Shown piece after piece: positions 9,058 through 16,013 of a DNA stretch of 64,000 nucleotides (position 1 is its first letter; each line of letters opens with the position of its first letter). The stretch is from Bowmanella yangjiangensis (GTDB lineage: Bacteria > Pseudomonadota > Gammaproteobacteria > Enterobacterales > Alteromonadaceae): positions 62,001-126,000 of the forward strand of contig NZ_JAFKCS010000006.1 in assembly GCF_017255015.1 (NCBI RefSeq), written 5' to 3'. The translations under genes were made by a program, and so were the position numbers. Below the pieces are notes generated by a model, which was not told the origin of the DNA, made no database searches, and was given only the letters and a program-made list of their open reading frames with translations.

Positions 9058-11301
9058 ATGAAAACCATGAATAAAGCCTTGGTAGGCCTGGCTGTACAGG
9101 CTGCCCTGCTCTCCGCACCTTTGATGGCCCAGGAACAAAGCGCCAAAAAAGAAACCAATACACTGGAAAAAATTGAAGTCACCGCGCAAAAGCGTACCCA
9201 AAGCATTCAGGAAGTTCCTATCTCCATTGCAGCGCTAAGTGGCGAAAGATTACAGGCAATATTCTCAGCCGGTGATGACGTGCAGGCACTGGCCAATCGG
9301 ATCCCCGGTTTGTACGCGGAGTCCTCTAATGGTCGTGTAGCGCCACGTTTTTATATTCGCGGCCTGGGCAACTCCGATTTCGACCTGGCCGCCTCCCAGC
9401 CAGTTTCGATTATCATGGACGATGTGGTAATGGAAAACGTGATCCTGAAAAGCTTCCCACTGTTTGACGTACAGCGGGTAGAAGTGATCCGTGGCCCGCA
9501 AGGCAGTTTATTCGGCCGCAACACCACAGCCGGTATTGTTAAGTTTGATACGGCTAAACCCGGTCAGAGCTTCGATGCCTTTGTCAAAGCCGCTGGTGGT
9601 ACCTACGGTACAATGAACTTCGAAGGTGCTGTGGGTAATGCCATTAACGATGAGTGGTCATTTCGCCTATCTGGCCTATCGCAAAACCGTGATGACTGGG
9701 TAGCTAACGATTTCACCGGCGAAGAAGATGCTATGGGTGGCCATCATGAAAATGCCGGACGCCTGCAACTTCTGTATGAAAACAATGACTTTAGTGCCCT
9801 GCTAAACCTGCACACCCGAGACTTAGACGGTACCGCCTCGATATTCCGCGCCAATGCGGTCAGCACCGGCAGTAACGACCTGAACAGCAGCTATGATAGA
9901 GACCGCGTGTCCTACGACAAAGGCGATAATAATTTCCAGAAATACCGTAGCCACGGCGCATCGTTAAAGCTTGAAAAAGGCTTCGACGGCTTCAGTCTTA
10001 CCTCTATAACGGCCTATGAAACAGCTGATGGCCGCGGTAAAGCTGACGTAGACGGCGGCGTCGCAGGTGTGGGTCCTGGCCTTATCCCCTTTGATGCTGT
10101 CACCGAAGACCAGCTTAACGATCTCAAACAATTTACCCAAGAGCTACGCGTCGCCAGTGAGGGAACCCGGGGTTACGATTGGCAGTTTGGCGCCTTCTTC
10201 TTTGACTCCTCCTTTGGTGTTACCAGTATCGACGGTCTTTATGGTGCCTCCACTGTCTACCACGACAACTACACCTGGGCAGTATTTGGCCAGGGCTCCT
10301 ATGACCTTTCAGAGCAGCTAAGCCTGACCGGTGGCTTACGTTATACCTACGATGAGAAAGACTTTCGCGTAGGTGCCCAAAATGTGGGTGGAGCCTGTTT
10401 GTTCCTGGATTTTAATGGCGATGGCATCACTGAATGTCAAATTCAGGACTATGACGACATCAATGTGGACGATGGCCAGCTCAGTTGGGAACTTGCCCTG
10501 AACTATAACCTGACCAACAGCACCAGCCTGTTCAGCAGGCTTGCCAGTGGCTTCAGGGCGCAAACTATTCAAGGCCGAAACGTAGCTTTTGAAGGGGCAC
10601 CTACCACAGCGGATGCTGAGACCATCACTTCCTTCGAAGTGGGTATGAAATCGGATTTACTCGACAACACCCTGCGTTTAAATGTGGCGCTGTTCTACTA
10701 TGAAATTGATGATATTCAAATATCTGCTATCGGTGGTGAAGCTCAGGGCAACAGCTTACTGAATGCCGACAGTGGCGAAGGCAAAGGCTTTGAAATTGAC
10801 CTGGAATATTTGGCCACTGACAATCTGACCCTGACCGCAGGTTATGGCTACAGCGATACCGAATTACAGGATGATGACCAAACTGTGGCCCCCTGTGGTG
10901 GCGCAGGTCAATGTACCGTGCTGGATCCTATGGTGAATGGCCAGGCACTGATTGACGGCAACCCTTTCCCGCAATCGCCTAAACAGATTGTTAACTTTAC
11001 CGCTCGCTATGCTGTGCCAATGGGTGATGACGGCGAGTTTTTTGTCTTCACTGACTGGGCATTCCAGGGTAAGACCAACCTGTTCCTTTATGACGCAGTG
11101 GAATTCCGTACCAAGGACAACTTCGAGGGCGGTCTGCGTATTGGCTATGAGAATTTCAGTCACGATTTCACCGTGGCGCTGTTCGGACGCAATATTACCG
11201 ATGAAGACAATATCAAAGGTGCTGTGGACTTTAACAACAACACCGTATTTGTGAACGAACCCCGTATTGTCGGTGTTGAGTTTAAAATGAACTTCTATTG
11301 A
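9058..11301 (+). CDS. TonB-dependent outer-membrane receptor
   Basis: The 747-residue product has a signal peptide ending near ALLSAPLMA-QEQ (about residue 25). A TonB-box-like stretch IEKIEVTAQKR-type follows at about 38-47. The plug domain (to about 190) has the RVEVIRGPQGSLFGRNTTAG motif, and the rest is a beta-barrel ending in an aromatic residue (KMNFY). It resembles receptors of the Alteromonadales/sphingomonad type with the EVPISIAALSGE plug start. The substrate could be a siderophore, vitamin or glycan. No adjacent catabolic or regulatory gene gives a hint. A strong terminator follows. The 257-bp upstream region is AT-rich and probably holds its promoter. Confidence 0.88.
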   Translation: MKTMNKALVGLAVQAALLSAPLMAQEQSAKKETNTLEKIEVTAQKRTQSIQEVPISIAALSGERLQAIFSAGDDVQALANRIPGLYAESSNGRVAPRFYIRGLGNSDFDLAASQPVSIIMDDVVMENVILKSFPLFDVQRVEVIRGPQGSLFGRNTTAGIVKFDTAKPGQSFDAFVKAAGGTYGTMNFEGAVGNAINDEWSFRLSGLSQNRDDWVANDFTGEEDAMGGHHENAGRLQLLYENNDFSALLNLHTRDLDGTASIFRANAVSTGSNDLNSSYDRDRVSYDKGDNNFQKYRSHGASLKLEKGFDGFSLTSITAYETADGRGKADVDGGVAGVGPGLIPFDAVTEDQLNDLKQFTQELRVASEGTRGYDWQFGAFFFDSSFGVTSIDGLYGASTVYHDNYTWAVFGQGSYDLSEQLSLTGGLRYTYDEKDFRVGAQNVGGACLFLDFNGDGITECQIQDYDDINVDDGQLSWELALNYNLTNSTSLFSRLASGFRAQTIQGRNVAFEGAPTTADAETITSFEVGMKSDLLDNTLRLNVALFYYEIDDIQISAIGGEAQGNSLLNADSGEGKGFEIDLEYLATDNLTLTAGYGYSDTELQDDDQTVAPCGGAGQCTVLDPMVNGQALIDGNPFPQSPKQIVNFTARYAVPMGDDGEFFVFTDWAFQGKTNLFLYDAVEFRTKDNFEGGLRIGYENFSHDFTVALFGRNITDEDNIKGAVDFNNNTVFVNEPRIVGVEFKMNFY

Positions 11302-11324
11302 TAGACGGCAATTAACCTGCCTGA

Positions 11325-11362
11325 ACTAAAAAGCCATTCAGAACACTGAATGGCTTTTTAGT
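11325..11362. terminator. Strong bidirectional terminator
   Basis: Two perfect 17-base arms (ACTAAAAAGCCATTCAG and its complement) face each other around an AACA loop. The A- and T-rich ends serve both strands. It ends the TonB receptor gene on the plus strand and the GFA gene on the minus strand. Confidence 0.9.
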
Positions 11363-11387
11363 TATTCGCTCTTAAGGCATTCAAAAA

Positions 11388-11795
11388 TCAAGGCTCCCGC
11401 CCCTCTTTAAACACAGGAACATCGCCATATAACTCACACCAAACGGCCTTATACTTGGTATAAATTTGTGCATCAATCCGAACTGGAATCTCGTCATCAA
11501 AAGCAGCAATGGCCAGCTCCATTTGGTTGCGCGGCATATCCTTTGCCCTAAACCCCAGGCTGGAACCACAATAACCACAAAAACTACGCACCGTACCATT
11601 GGGCGCAGCATACTCCCTTAACTGAGATTCACCTGACAACCAGGTTAAGTCCTGTACACCTACCAAAGTACCGAAGGCGGCACCATGAAACTTGCGGCAC
11701 ATACTGCAGTGGCAGTTAGCCGCTTGCTGGCTAAAACCACTGACGGAAAAACGCACCTCACCGCATAAACAGGAGCCGCTGTAACGGTTTTTCAT
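11388..11795 (-). CDS. GFA/CENP-V family zinc protein, at distal end of integron array
   Basis: The 135-residue protein shows the three cysteine sets of the glutathione-dependent formaldehyde-activating (GFA) fold: GSCLCGEV near residue 8, NCHCSMC near 29 and FCGYCGS near 72. These bind two zinc ions. Family members are annotated as S-hydroxymethylglutathione-forming, but for most the substrate is unknown. It lies on the same strand as the integron cassettes, just past the decayed last attC. It could therefore be the final cassette, whose own attC is lost, or ordinary chromosome beside the array. No attC is seen after it; only a terminator follows. A second GFA gene occurs at 34864-35280. Confidence 0.85.
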   Translation of the reverse strand: MKNRYSGSCLCGEVRFSVSGFSQQAANCHCSMCRKFHGAAFGTLVGVQDLTWLSGESQLREYAAPNGTVRSFCGYCGSSLGFRAKDMPRNQMELAIAAFDDEIPVRIDAQIYTKYKAVWCELYGDVPVFKEGREP

Positions 11796-11811
11796 TGTCT
11801 GTCATCTCTAT

Positions 11812-11944
11812 GGTAAGGCATTGAGGAACCCCCGGCGCTTTGCTTAGGGGCACAAATACATGGGCTAAAACGAGGAGCAGAGCGACGCAGCCCATGTTTT
11901 TGTGTCCCAGCGAGCCTGCAGGCAACTACAGCAGATTGTTAGAT
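11812..11944 (-). repeat. attC-like site of cassette 11, distal core decayed
   Basis: The inverse core ATCTAAC (minus strand, 11938-11944) is intact and matches the core GTTAGAT at the cassette's own start. Inside, 11847-11866 and 11889-11908 pair over 20 bases with two mismatches. At the left end no GTT core is visible, so the site appears truncated or mutated at the array terminus. The left limit is approximate. Confidence 0.6.
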
Positions 11945-12364
11945 ACCAACGTCCAAGTAGTACCTGAACGAAGACTTGATAAAACCAACGCGCTCATAGT
12001 ATGCCTGTGTTGCTTCGCGAGCTAAAGATGTGGTTACTTCTAACTGCGCACAGGAAAGCTTCTTTGCTTGACCTAGCGCATGGTTAATTAATTTTTTCCC
12101 GACGCCGGTACTTCTAGCATGTTCATCTACAACCAGCGCGGTTATACGACAATTACGCTTTTGAAGAGGAAAATAGAAAAAATAAATAAGTGACATAAAG
12201 CCGACTACCTCGCCATGATTTATTGCAACAAATAAATCTGAATTAGCATCTGGCGTGTCAATGGCTGAGATTATTTCTGCAACCTCGCATTGATATCCAA
12301 GTTGCTGTAGCAGAATCTGGATACTACCTGCGTGTGCAGAACTTGCTGTTAAAATGTCTACCAA
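11939..12364 (-). CDS. Integron cassette 11: GNAT N-acetyltransferase
   Basis: The 141-residue protein has the GNAT fold with acetyl-CoA loop RSTGVGKKL (R-x-x-G-x-G) near residue 85, a hydrophobic strand ITALVVDEHA before it and YYERVGFIKSS near the end. The substrate is not known; the closest general type is the aminoglycoside/small-amine acetyltransferase group. The start is TTG behind a strong GAGGAA ribosome site. The TAA stop is formed by the inverse core ATCTAAC of its own attC, so coding and recombination site overlap. Cassette limits on the plus strand are about 11812 (decayed) and 12386. Confidence 0.82.
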   Translation of the reverse strand: MVDILTASSAHAGSIQILLQQLGYQCEVAEIISAIDTPDANSDLFVAINHGEVVGFMSLIYFFYFPLQKRNCRITALVVDEHARSTGVGKKLINHALGQAKKLSCAQLEVTTSLAREATQAYYERVGFIKSSFRYYLDVGI

Positions 12365-12380
12365 TGCTATTCCTCAGGTA

Positions 12381-12473
12381 ATCTAACGCCTGGCTTTGTG
12401 GCTGACTTGTAGCCGCGCAGCGGCGGAAAGGCCGTCCCAGCCCAGAAGGGACGATAACAGCCGATTGTTATGC
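12381..12473 (-). repeat. attC site of cassette 10
   Basis: This 93-base site runs from inverse core GCATAAC to core GTTAGAT on the minus strand, with a long imperfect inner inverted repeat around CGCGCAGCGGCGG. It is very similar to the attC of cassette 3 (15921-16013), while most other attC sites here are unlike it. Confidence 0.85.
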
Positions 12474-12474
12474 A

Positions 12475-12855
12475 TTACTGGTGCCTCTTGAGCACCGCGC
12501 TTTTGGGTGCATAGTGTTCACCTCTCGGCGGCACAAGTATTTCCCAGTGAAGCTCTTCACCATTTAGAGTGAGACTGGCTTCACCAAACACAGAACTGTA
12601 GTTAGTTTTGAACTTAAAAGCCTCGCCATTAATTCTGGTAAAAAATGGTGTCGCTGACTTAGGTGAGCAATCAACTCTACGTCCAGACATAGCAACCGCA
12701 CAATAAGTACCATTGTAACCATGAGCAGATTTGTTGAGTACTATTGAAAAAGTTCTCTCGTCATTGTTACTCTGCCATACCCAAAGAGAGCCATCTTCCC
12801 CTGCATGGGAAAAATGGGACAAAAACATTAAAGCTAAAAGTATATATTTATTCAT
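12475..12855 (-). CDS. Integron cassette 10: exported protein of unknown function
   Basis: The 126-residue product begins with a signal peptide (KYILLALMFLSHFSHA, cleavage near residue 18). A small beta-rich domain follows, with SLWVWQSNNDERTFSIVLN and a Cys pair (GTYCAVAMSG, VDCSPK) that could form a disulfide in the periplasm. I do not recognise the family. The stop codon lies directly beside the inverse core of its attC. The cassette spans 12387-12873 between cleavage points, and its core GTTATGC matches its inverse core GCATAAC exactly. Confidence 0.72.
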   Translation of the reverse strand: MNKYILLALMFLSHFSHAGEDGSLWVWQSNNDERTFSIVLNKSAHGYNGTYCAVAMSGRRVDCSPKSATPFFTRINGEAFKFKTNYSSVFGEASLTLNGEELHWEILVPPRGEHYAPKSAVLKRHQ

Positions 12856-12867
12856 GACTTCACAATT

Positions 12868-12978
12868 GCATAACGCCCACCTTTGGGGCAGATTGAGAGG
12901 GCTATACTTGCGCGAAGCGCCAAGCCGGCGAAAATTTGTCCCAGCAAGTTTACGAGCAACAACAGGTGCTTGTTAGGC
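12868..12978 (-). repeat. attC site of cassette 9
   Basis: This 111-base site has inverse core GCCTAAC (complement at 12972-12978) and core GTTATGC (complement at 12868-12874). The inner arms are imperfect. It is unlike the neighbouring attC sites in sequence. Confidence 0.8.
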
Positions 12979-12979
12979 T

Positions 12980-13249
12980 TTATTTGCACCGAAACTCCAG
13001 AGACACATTGCCGGGTTTGGCAAAACCGGAGTCGGTTATATCAAGTTTTACCGTTTCAACCTTCTGATCTGTCTTTGAACAAAATGCGTTGGCCTCTTTA
13101 TACACATCAGCTTTGACTCCATCTGGAGGTCCAAAACCAACTTGAGCACTCCTTTGGGCAATCATGAAAACACTATCATCCATTGGAACTACACCTGTGC
13201 TGCTACATGCAGTTAATAAAAGAACTGAGAGAGCGAAAATATATCTCAT
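12980..13249 (-). CDS. Integron cassette 9: small lipoprotein
   Basis: The chosen ATG (RBS AAGGAG) gives 89 residues. It has a lipoprotein signal MRYIFALSVLLLTAC, with the lipid-attachment Cys at residue 15, and a soluble part carrying GFGPPDGVKADVYKEANAFC and ending EFRCK. The two later Cys may pair. A longer upstream frame exists but only reads back through the attC, so it is not used. The function is unknown; similar small lipoproteins are frequent in marine integron cassettes. The cassette spans 12874-13269, with both cores GTTAGGC/GCCTAAC matching consensus. Confidence 0.75.
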   Translation of the reverse strand: MRYIFALSVLLLTACSSTGVVPMDDSVFMIAQRSAQVGFGPPDGVKADVYKEANAFCSKTDQKVETVKLDITDSGFAKPGNVSLEFRCK

Positions 13250-13263
13250 AGTTACTCCTTGAA

Positions 13264-13344
13264 GCCTAACGCCCGCCACAAACGCGAGCACCTTGTTACG
13301 AGTCGAGCGTCCAACGGGCGCGTTTTTGATGGCGTTTGTTATGT
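13264..13344 (-). repeat. attC site of cassette 8
   Basis: This 81-base site has inverse core ACATAAC (complement at 13338-13344) and core GTTAGGC (complement at 13264-13270). The inner arms ACAAACGC and GGCGTTTGT-type sequences face each other. The matching core for this cassette (ACATAAC) is found at 13946-13952, next to the IS fragment. Confidence 0.8.
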
Positions 13345-13364
13345 GATTTTTTTCACCAGATACG

Positions 13365-13397
13365 GAAACGCCCAAAATTATTAGCTTTGGGCGTTTC
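13365..13397. other. Perfect 12-bp hairpin inside cassette 8, after the GNAT stop
   Basis: GAAACGCCCAAA and TTTGGGCGTTTC pair perfectly around a 9-base loop, between the GNAT stop codon and attC. No clear T run follows on the minus strand, so it may be a weak terminator or an mRNA 3' stabiliser carried by the cassette. Confidence 0.55.
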
Positions 13398-13428
13398 TTC
13401 TAGCAAACTGGTTACGACAAACCGAGCT

Positions 13429-13860
13429 TTAAAGTGTCATATGCAGAATCGGAAAAGGTTTTCCCATATCATCAAGTGGTGAGCGAGAAACAACTTTAAA
13501 ACCCATATGCTCGTAAAAACCTACTGCTTGTGGATTTTGTTCGTTTACATCGACTTTGGTTGCACCTAGCTGCGTTATTGCGTATTGCAGTAGCACCTTA
13601 CCAATACCTTGCCCTCTCGCCTCGTTTAAGATGAACAGCATTTCAACCTTTGAATCGTGGATACCCACGAAACCTAAAATTGAACCACTTTCATTTTTCA
13701 CACATCTTAACGTGACAGCAGGAAAAGCCTGCTCAATGATAATTGGTTTAAAAAACTCAATATCTTCTTCTGTTATGAAGTCATGAGTTGCTCGGACTGA
13801 ATTTTCCCAAACATTAAGCATTTCTGCGTAATTTTCAGGAAGCACATTCTCTACAATCAT
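13429..13860 (-). CDS. Integron cassette 8: GNAT N-acetyltransferase (YjaB-like)
   Basis: The 143-residue protein resembles E. coli YjaB: VRATHDFIT near residue 21, MLFILNEARGQGIGKVLL (acetyl-CoA loop R-G-Q-G-I-G) near 70-85, and VDVNEQNPQAVGFYEHMGF near the end. The substrate is unknown. I chose the ATG that matches the family start; a longer frame extends upstream to 13989 but would cross the cassette boundary and run into the IS fragment. The cassette is 13270-13951, with a 91-bp leader before the ATG that is long for this array and could hold its own promoter. Confidence 0.82.
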   Translation of the reverse strand: MIVENVLPENYAEMLNVWENSVRATHDFITEEDIEFFKPIIIEQAFPAVTLRCVKNESGSILGFVGIHDSKVEMLFILNEARGQGIGKVLLQYAITQLGATKVDVNEQNPQAVGFYEHMGFKVVSRSPLDDMGKPFPILHMTL

Positions 13861-13952
13861 CGCGTTTTCTCTGAAATTGACTGAAAGTGATGTGCAGCCG
13901 CGAGAACGCATTTTAACCGCTTTTAATCGGGAATGTCTATCAATCACATAAC

Positions 13953-14231
13953 GAATGATATGGACTCCCCCTTCCCGGAGTTTTGCCAAACTTATATGGC
14001 AACCATTGAGGAGAACTGCCCATGTCTGATTTCAACTATTTCTATGGCATTGATTTAGCCAAACTGAGTTTCAGTATCCACGGCCAAGACCGCCATGGCA
14101 AGCCACTGATTCACAAAACAGTGAGCCGTACCAAGTTGTTGAAGAAAATGGCAAATCTGCCTGTTGGTCTGGTAGGGTTAGAAGCCTGTTGTGCCGCCCA
14201 CTACTGGGCCATGGAATTAAAAAAGCTGGGG
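13953..14231 (+). mobile_element. Truncated IS110-family (IS1111-type) element at an attC junction
   Basis: Directly after the core complement ACATAAC the sequence departs from attC and shows TGGACTCCC plus CCCGGAGTTTTG, resembling an IS1111-type terminus. An ORF encoding the N-terminal part of a DEDD transposase follows. Similarity stops near 14231, and the rest of the element is missing. IS1111-attC elements are known to insert into cassette attC sites, and the position here fits. Exact ends are uncertain by several bases. Confidence 0.7.
14022..14231 (+). pseudogene. IS110-family transposase, N-terminal fragment
   Basis: About 70 residues match the start of IS110/IS1111 transposases: YGIDLAKLSFSIHG with the first catalytic Asp, then LVGLEACCAAHYWAMELKKLG. 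In family members a GH-type continuation and some 270 more residues follow. Here the frame runs into unrelated sequence after KKLG. The DEDD catalytic set is incomplete, so the product cannot be active. The start ATG follows GAGGAGAACTGCCC. Confidence 0.82.
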
Positions 14232-14310
14232 AGAAGGTCAATTCGAAGTTTTGCTTGGTTATTTTTGTTCGAACTTTTAAGAAAACCTCCATGTTGATAA
14301 GTATGTATAA
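14232..14310 (-). pseudogene. Integron cassette 7 remnant: 5' end of a lost cassette ORF
   Basis: After the core GTTATAC of attC site 14305-14388, the minus strand holds a cassette leader and an ORF start (ATG at 14292) of about 20 codons beginning MEVFLKVRTKITK. This runs into the IS fragment. The rest of this cassette and its attC are gone, presumably deleted together with the right part of the IS. Confidence 0.6.
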
Positions 14311-14388
14311 CGCAAAGATTTGGGGCGGCTGAAGCGCAGCGTAGGCCGCCCCAGCCACGACAGTAGCTACAACAGCAACTTGTTAGAG
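14305..14388 (-). repeat. attC site of cassette 6
   Basis: This 84-base site has inner arms GGGGCGGC and GCCGCCCC that pair perfectly. Its inverse core CTCTAAC differs in one base from the complement of its cassette's core (TTCTAAC at 14904-14910). The core GTTATAC belongs to the truncated cassette 7. Confidence 0.82.
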
Positions 14389-14392
14389 CTCT

Positions 14393-14791
14393 TCATACCG
14401 CCTGTCGTTCTAAAATAACCACCATAGAGTCCGATTCACCAAACCCCGATGCAGGAATCACTATTTGCTTTAATTGCCAGCCTTGTTGACCTTCCGCGTT
14501 TAATAGTGATTCGACGTCTGGAGTGCCAGATTTAAAGAATCGAAGCTTGAAAGGTAGCTCTACTGTTTTATATTCATATTTACTCACTGTCTCGATTTCC
14601 TCATATTCTAAACTGGTAATATCAATGTTAAACGTAGCTGCCAATGCCTTTTTAGTTTCCAAAGAAGCATTTGCTTCACTTTCTACCCTTTGAATGGTTC
14701 TTTGGCTTAACCCAGATGCAATAGCTAACTGTTCTTGCGTCCATGCTTTGAGCATTCTGTTTTGAATAACTAAAGCAGCATTAATTTTCAC
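14393..14791 (-). CDS. Integron cassette 6: XRE-type regulator with DUF4177-like tail
   Basis: The proposed GTG start (AGGA seven bases upstream) gives 132 residues. A longer reading from ATG at 14857 (154 residues) is possible but has no ribosome site. An XRE helix-turn-helix domain covers about residues 5-55 (KAWTQEQLAIASGLSQRTIQRVE). A DUF4177-like tail follows (YKTVELPFKLRFF ... LLNAEGQQGWQLKQIVI). It is a probable DNA-binding regulator whose target is unknown. Bacterial DUF4177 fusions to XRE domains are known. The cassette spans 14311-14909. Confidence 0.78.
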   Translation of the reverse strand: MKINAALVIQNRMLKAWTQEQLAIASGLSQRTIQRVESEANASLETKKALAATFNIDITSLEYEEIETVSKYEYKTVELPFKLRFFKSGTPDVESLLNAEGQQGWQLKQIVIPASGFGESDSMVVILERQAV

Positions 14792-14903
14792 TATTGATTC
14801 CTGTTTCCATTGAATACGAAAGATAGTCGAATATTTTTTGTATCTTTCATACGACAAAGCGCCGACAGTTAACCGCCAAAATAACGACTGACGTTAACGA
14901 GAG

Positions 14904-14990
14904 TTCTAACGCTCGCAGCACAGGCCGAAACCCGCGTAGCGGTTGAGGTCCAGGCCACACAGTGGCCGATTGTGACTGCGCTTGTTATAC
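14904..14990 (-). repeat. attC site of cassette 5 (same as attC of cassette 1)
   Basis: This 87-base site has inverse core GTATAAC and core GTTAGAA. Apart from the core bases contributed by the next cassette, it is identical to 16912-16998. Inner arms include GGCCACTGTG and CACAGTGGCC around the central stem. Confidence 0.85.
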
Positions 14991-15433
14991 ATTTGCTAGC
15001 TGAACCTAATCGGTGCGGGAGTAACATACTCAGAGTCTTTGAAGAACCCTTTACAAGTTAAACAAGACCAACCTTTAGGCCCAGATCCCTGCAGCCTAAT
15101 CATTTTCTCATTATTATCGTAACAAGTTGGGCAAAATGGACCTTCCATTTCAGCATCAGACTGCATCATGTAATAAGGTTTGACCCATTTTACTGATACC
15201 CTTTGATTCAGTTTATCCTTAAGCTGATTCATTTCTGTCTGTAGCTCCGCAAGCTCAATCTTCGCATCAGCAAGGCTGCTGATTAAATTTGCTATCTGTA
15301 ACTTTACTTCGGCTTGCTCCAACGAAGCGCCACTATCTTTGATAAGCTTTGCAATCTCCGTTGCTGTTTTTATGCTAGCTAGAGCTGCTCCAATAGATGC
15401 TATATCTGGCATGATTTTTCCCTTTTTGTATAA
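14910..15433 (-). repeat. Duplicated cassette, copy 2 (position 5 in array)
   Basis: This 524-bp cassette is identical by eye to 16918-17441, offset 2008 bp. Both copies begin and end exactly at the predicted integrase cleavage points between AA and C of the plus-strand core complement. Confidence 0.9.
14996..15412 (-). CDS. Integron cassette 5: coiled-helix plus zinc-ribbon protein (copy 2)
   Basis: The 138-residue protein has a helical N-terminal half (residues 1-75, IASIGAALASIKTATEIAK, then a heptad-like AELQTEMNQLKDKLNQ). A C-terminal zinc-ribbon-like part follows, with FCPTCYDNN near residue 95 and WSCLTCKGFF near 118. It resembles small proteins of phage and plasmid regions by memory, and no function is known. 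The start ATG has an AAGGG ribosome site within the cassette; a longer upstream frame to 15493 would read through the neighbouring attC and is rejected. It is the same protein as at 17004-17420. Confidence 0.78.
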   Translation of the reverse strand: MPDIASIGAALASIKTATEIAKLIKDSGASLEQAEVKLQIANLISSLADAKIELAELQTEMNQLKDKLNQRVSVKWVKPYYMMQSDAEMEGPFCPTCYDNNEKMIRLQGSGPKGWSCLTCKGFFKDSEYVTPAPIRFS

Positions 15434-15527
15434 CGCCCTAATAATGGGCAAATAATTGTTGGCTAAAATAGCGACGAAGGAGCAAATAGCCAACTGTTAT
15501 TTGTCCTTATTAATTAGTTTGTTAGGT
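15428..15527 (-). repeat. attC site of cassette 4, overlapping the 3' end of its CDS
   Basis: This 100-base, strongly folded site has arms TAATAATGGGCAAATAATTG and their near complement, with a perfect inner stem GTTGGCTA/TAGCCAAC. Inverse core ACCTAAC (complement at 15521-15527) lies inside the coding region and encodes part of VPNK. Core GTTATAC comes from the duplicated cassette. Confidence 0.85.
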
Positions 15528-15916
15528 ACACTTTGCACCCAGCGATTATTAACATACTTTATAGCAACGATAATCAGCAGTGACACTAGACCACCGTAAT
15601 AAAATGATTGGAAAGGTGCCTCTGCAAGTATTTCTAATAATTGACCACCAAACCTAATGTGTTCAGCACTACCTAGAAAGCCAAATATTAACAACCCGGG
15701 AATGTAATGGTATTTAGATTTAGGCCCTAAATAGTAACCAACTAAAACAAAGACTAAGCCAGCAAATAAATTAGGCCATTGACCGCACACGTAAGAAGAA
15801 TTGTCAGGAAAACACGCATCGAAAGCAGGGCTTGGAAACCAGAAAACGATAAAGAGAGCTATACAAAGCGCAGCTATGCTTCTTCCGATGTTTGCAAATA
15901 TGCTCAACTTATCCAT
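15497..15916 (-). CDS. Integron cassette 4: small integral membrane protein
   Basis: The 139-residue protein has about four hydrophobic segments (residues 13-28, 48-66, 71-84 and 105-122) and a loop with two Cys (DACFPDNSSYVCGQW) likely on the periplasmic side. The family is not recognised. The last ten codons lie inside its own attC. The ATG is only 10 bases from the cassette start, so the core GTTAGGT itself supplies the AGGT ribosome site. The cassette is 15434-15926. Confidence 0.72.
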   Translation of the reverse strand: MDKLSIFANIGRSIAALCIALFIVFWFPSPAFDACFPDNSSYVCGQWPNLFAGLVFVLVGYYLGPKSKYHYIPGLLIFGFLGSAEHIRFGGQLLEILAEAPFQSFYYGGLVSLLIIVAIKYVNNRWVQSVPNKLINKDK

Positions 15917-15920
15917 GTGT

Positions 15921-16013
15921 ACCTAACGCCCGGCTTTGGGGCGGGCTTGTAGCCGCGCAGCGGCGGAAAGACCGTCCCAGCGCCGAAGGCGCGACAACAG
16001 CCGCTTGTTAGCC
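15921..16013 (-). repeat. attC site of cassette 3
   Basis: This 93-base site has inverse core GGCTAAC and core GTTAGGT. It is closely similar to the attC of cassette 10 (12381-12473), sharing the CGCGCAGCGGCGGAAAG block, which suggests both cassettes come from one source pool. Confidence 0.85.

Noticed and set aside
14071-14358. Minus-strand open frame of 95 codons crossing the IS fragment
   Set aside because: It is the cassette 7 start fused to antisense transposase sequence; only the first 20 codons or so are of cassette origin.
15413-15493. 27-codon N-terminal extension of the cassette 5 ORF
   Set aside because: It reads through the neighbouring attC and is absent in copy 1, where the same protein starts at the ATG with a ribosome site.
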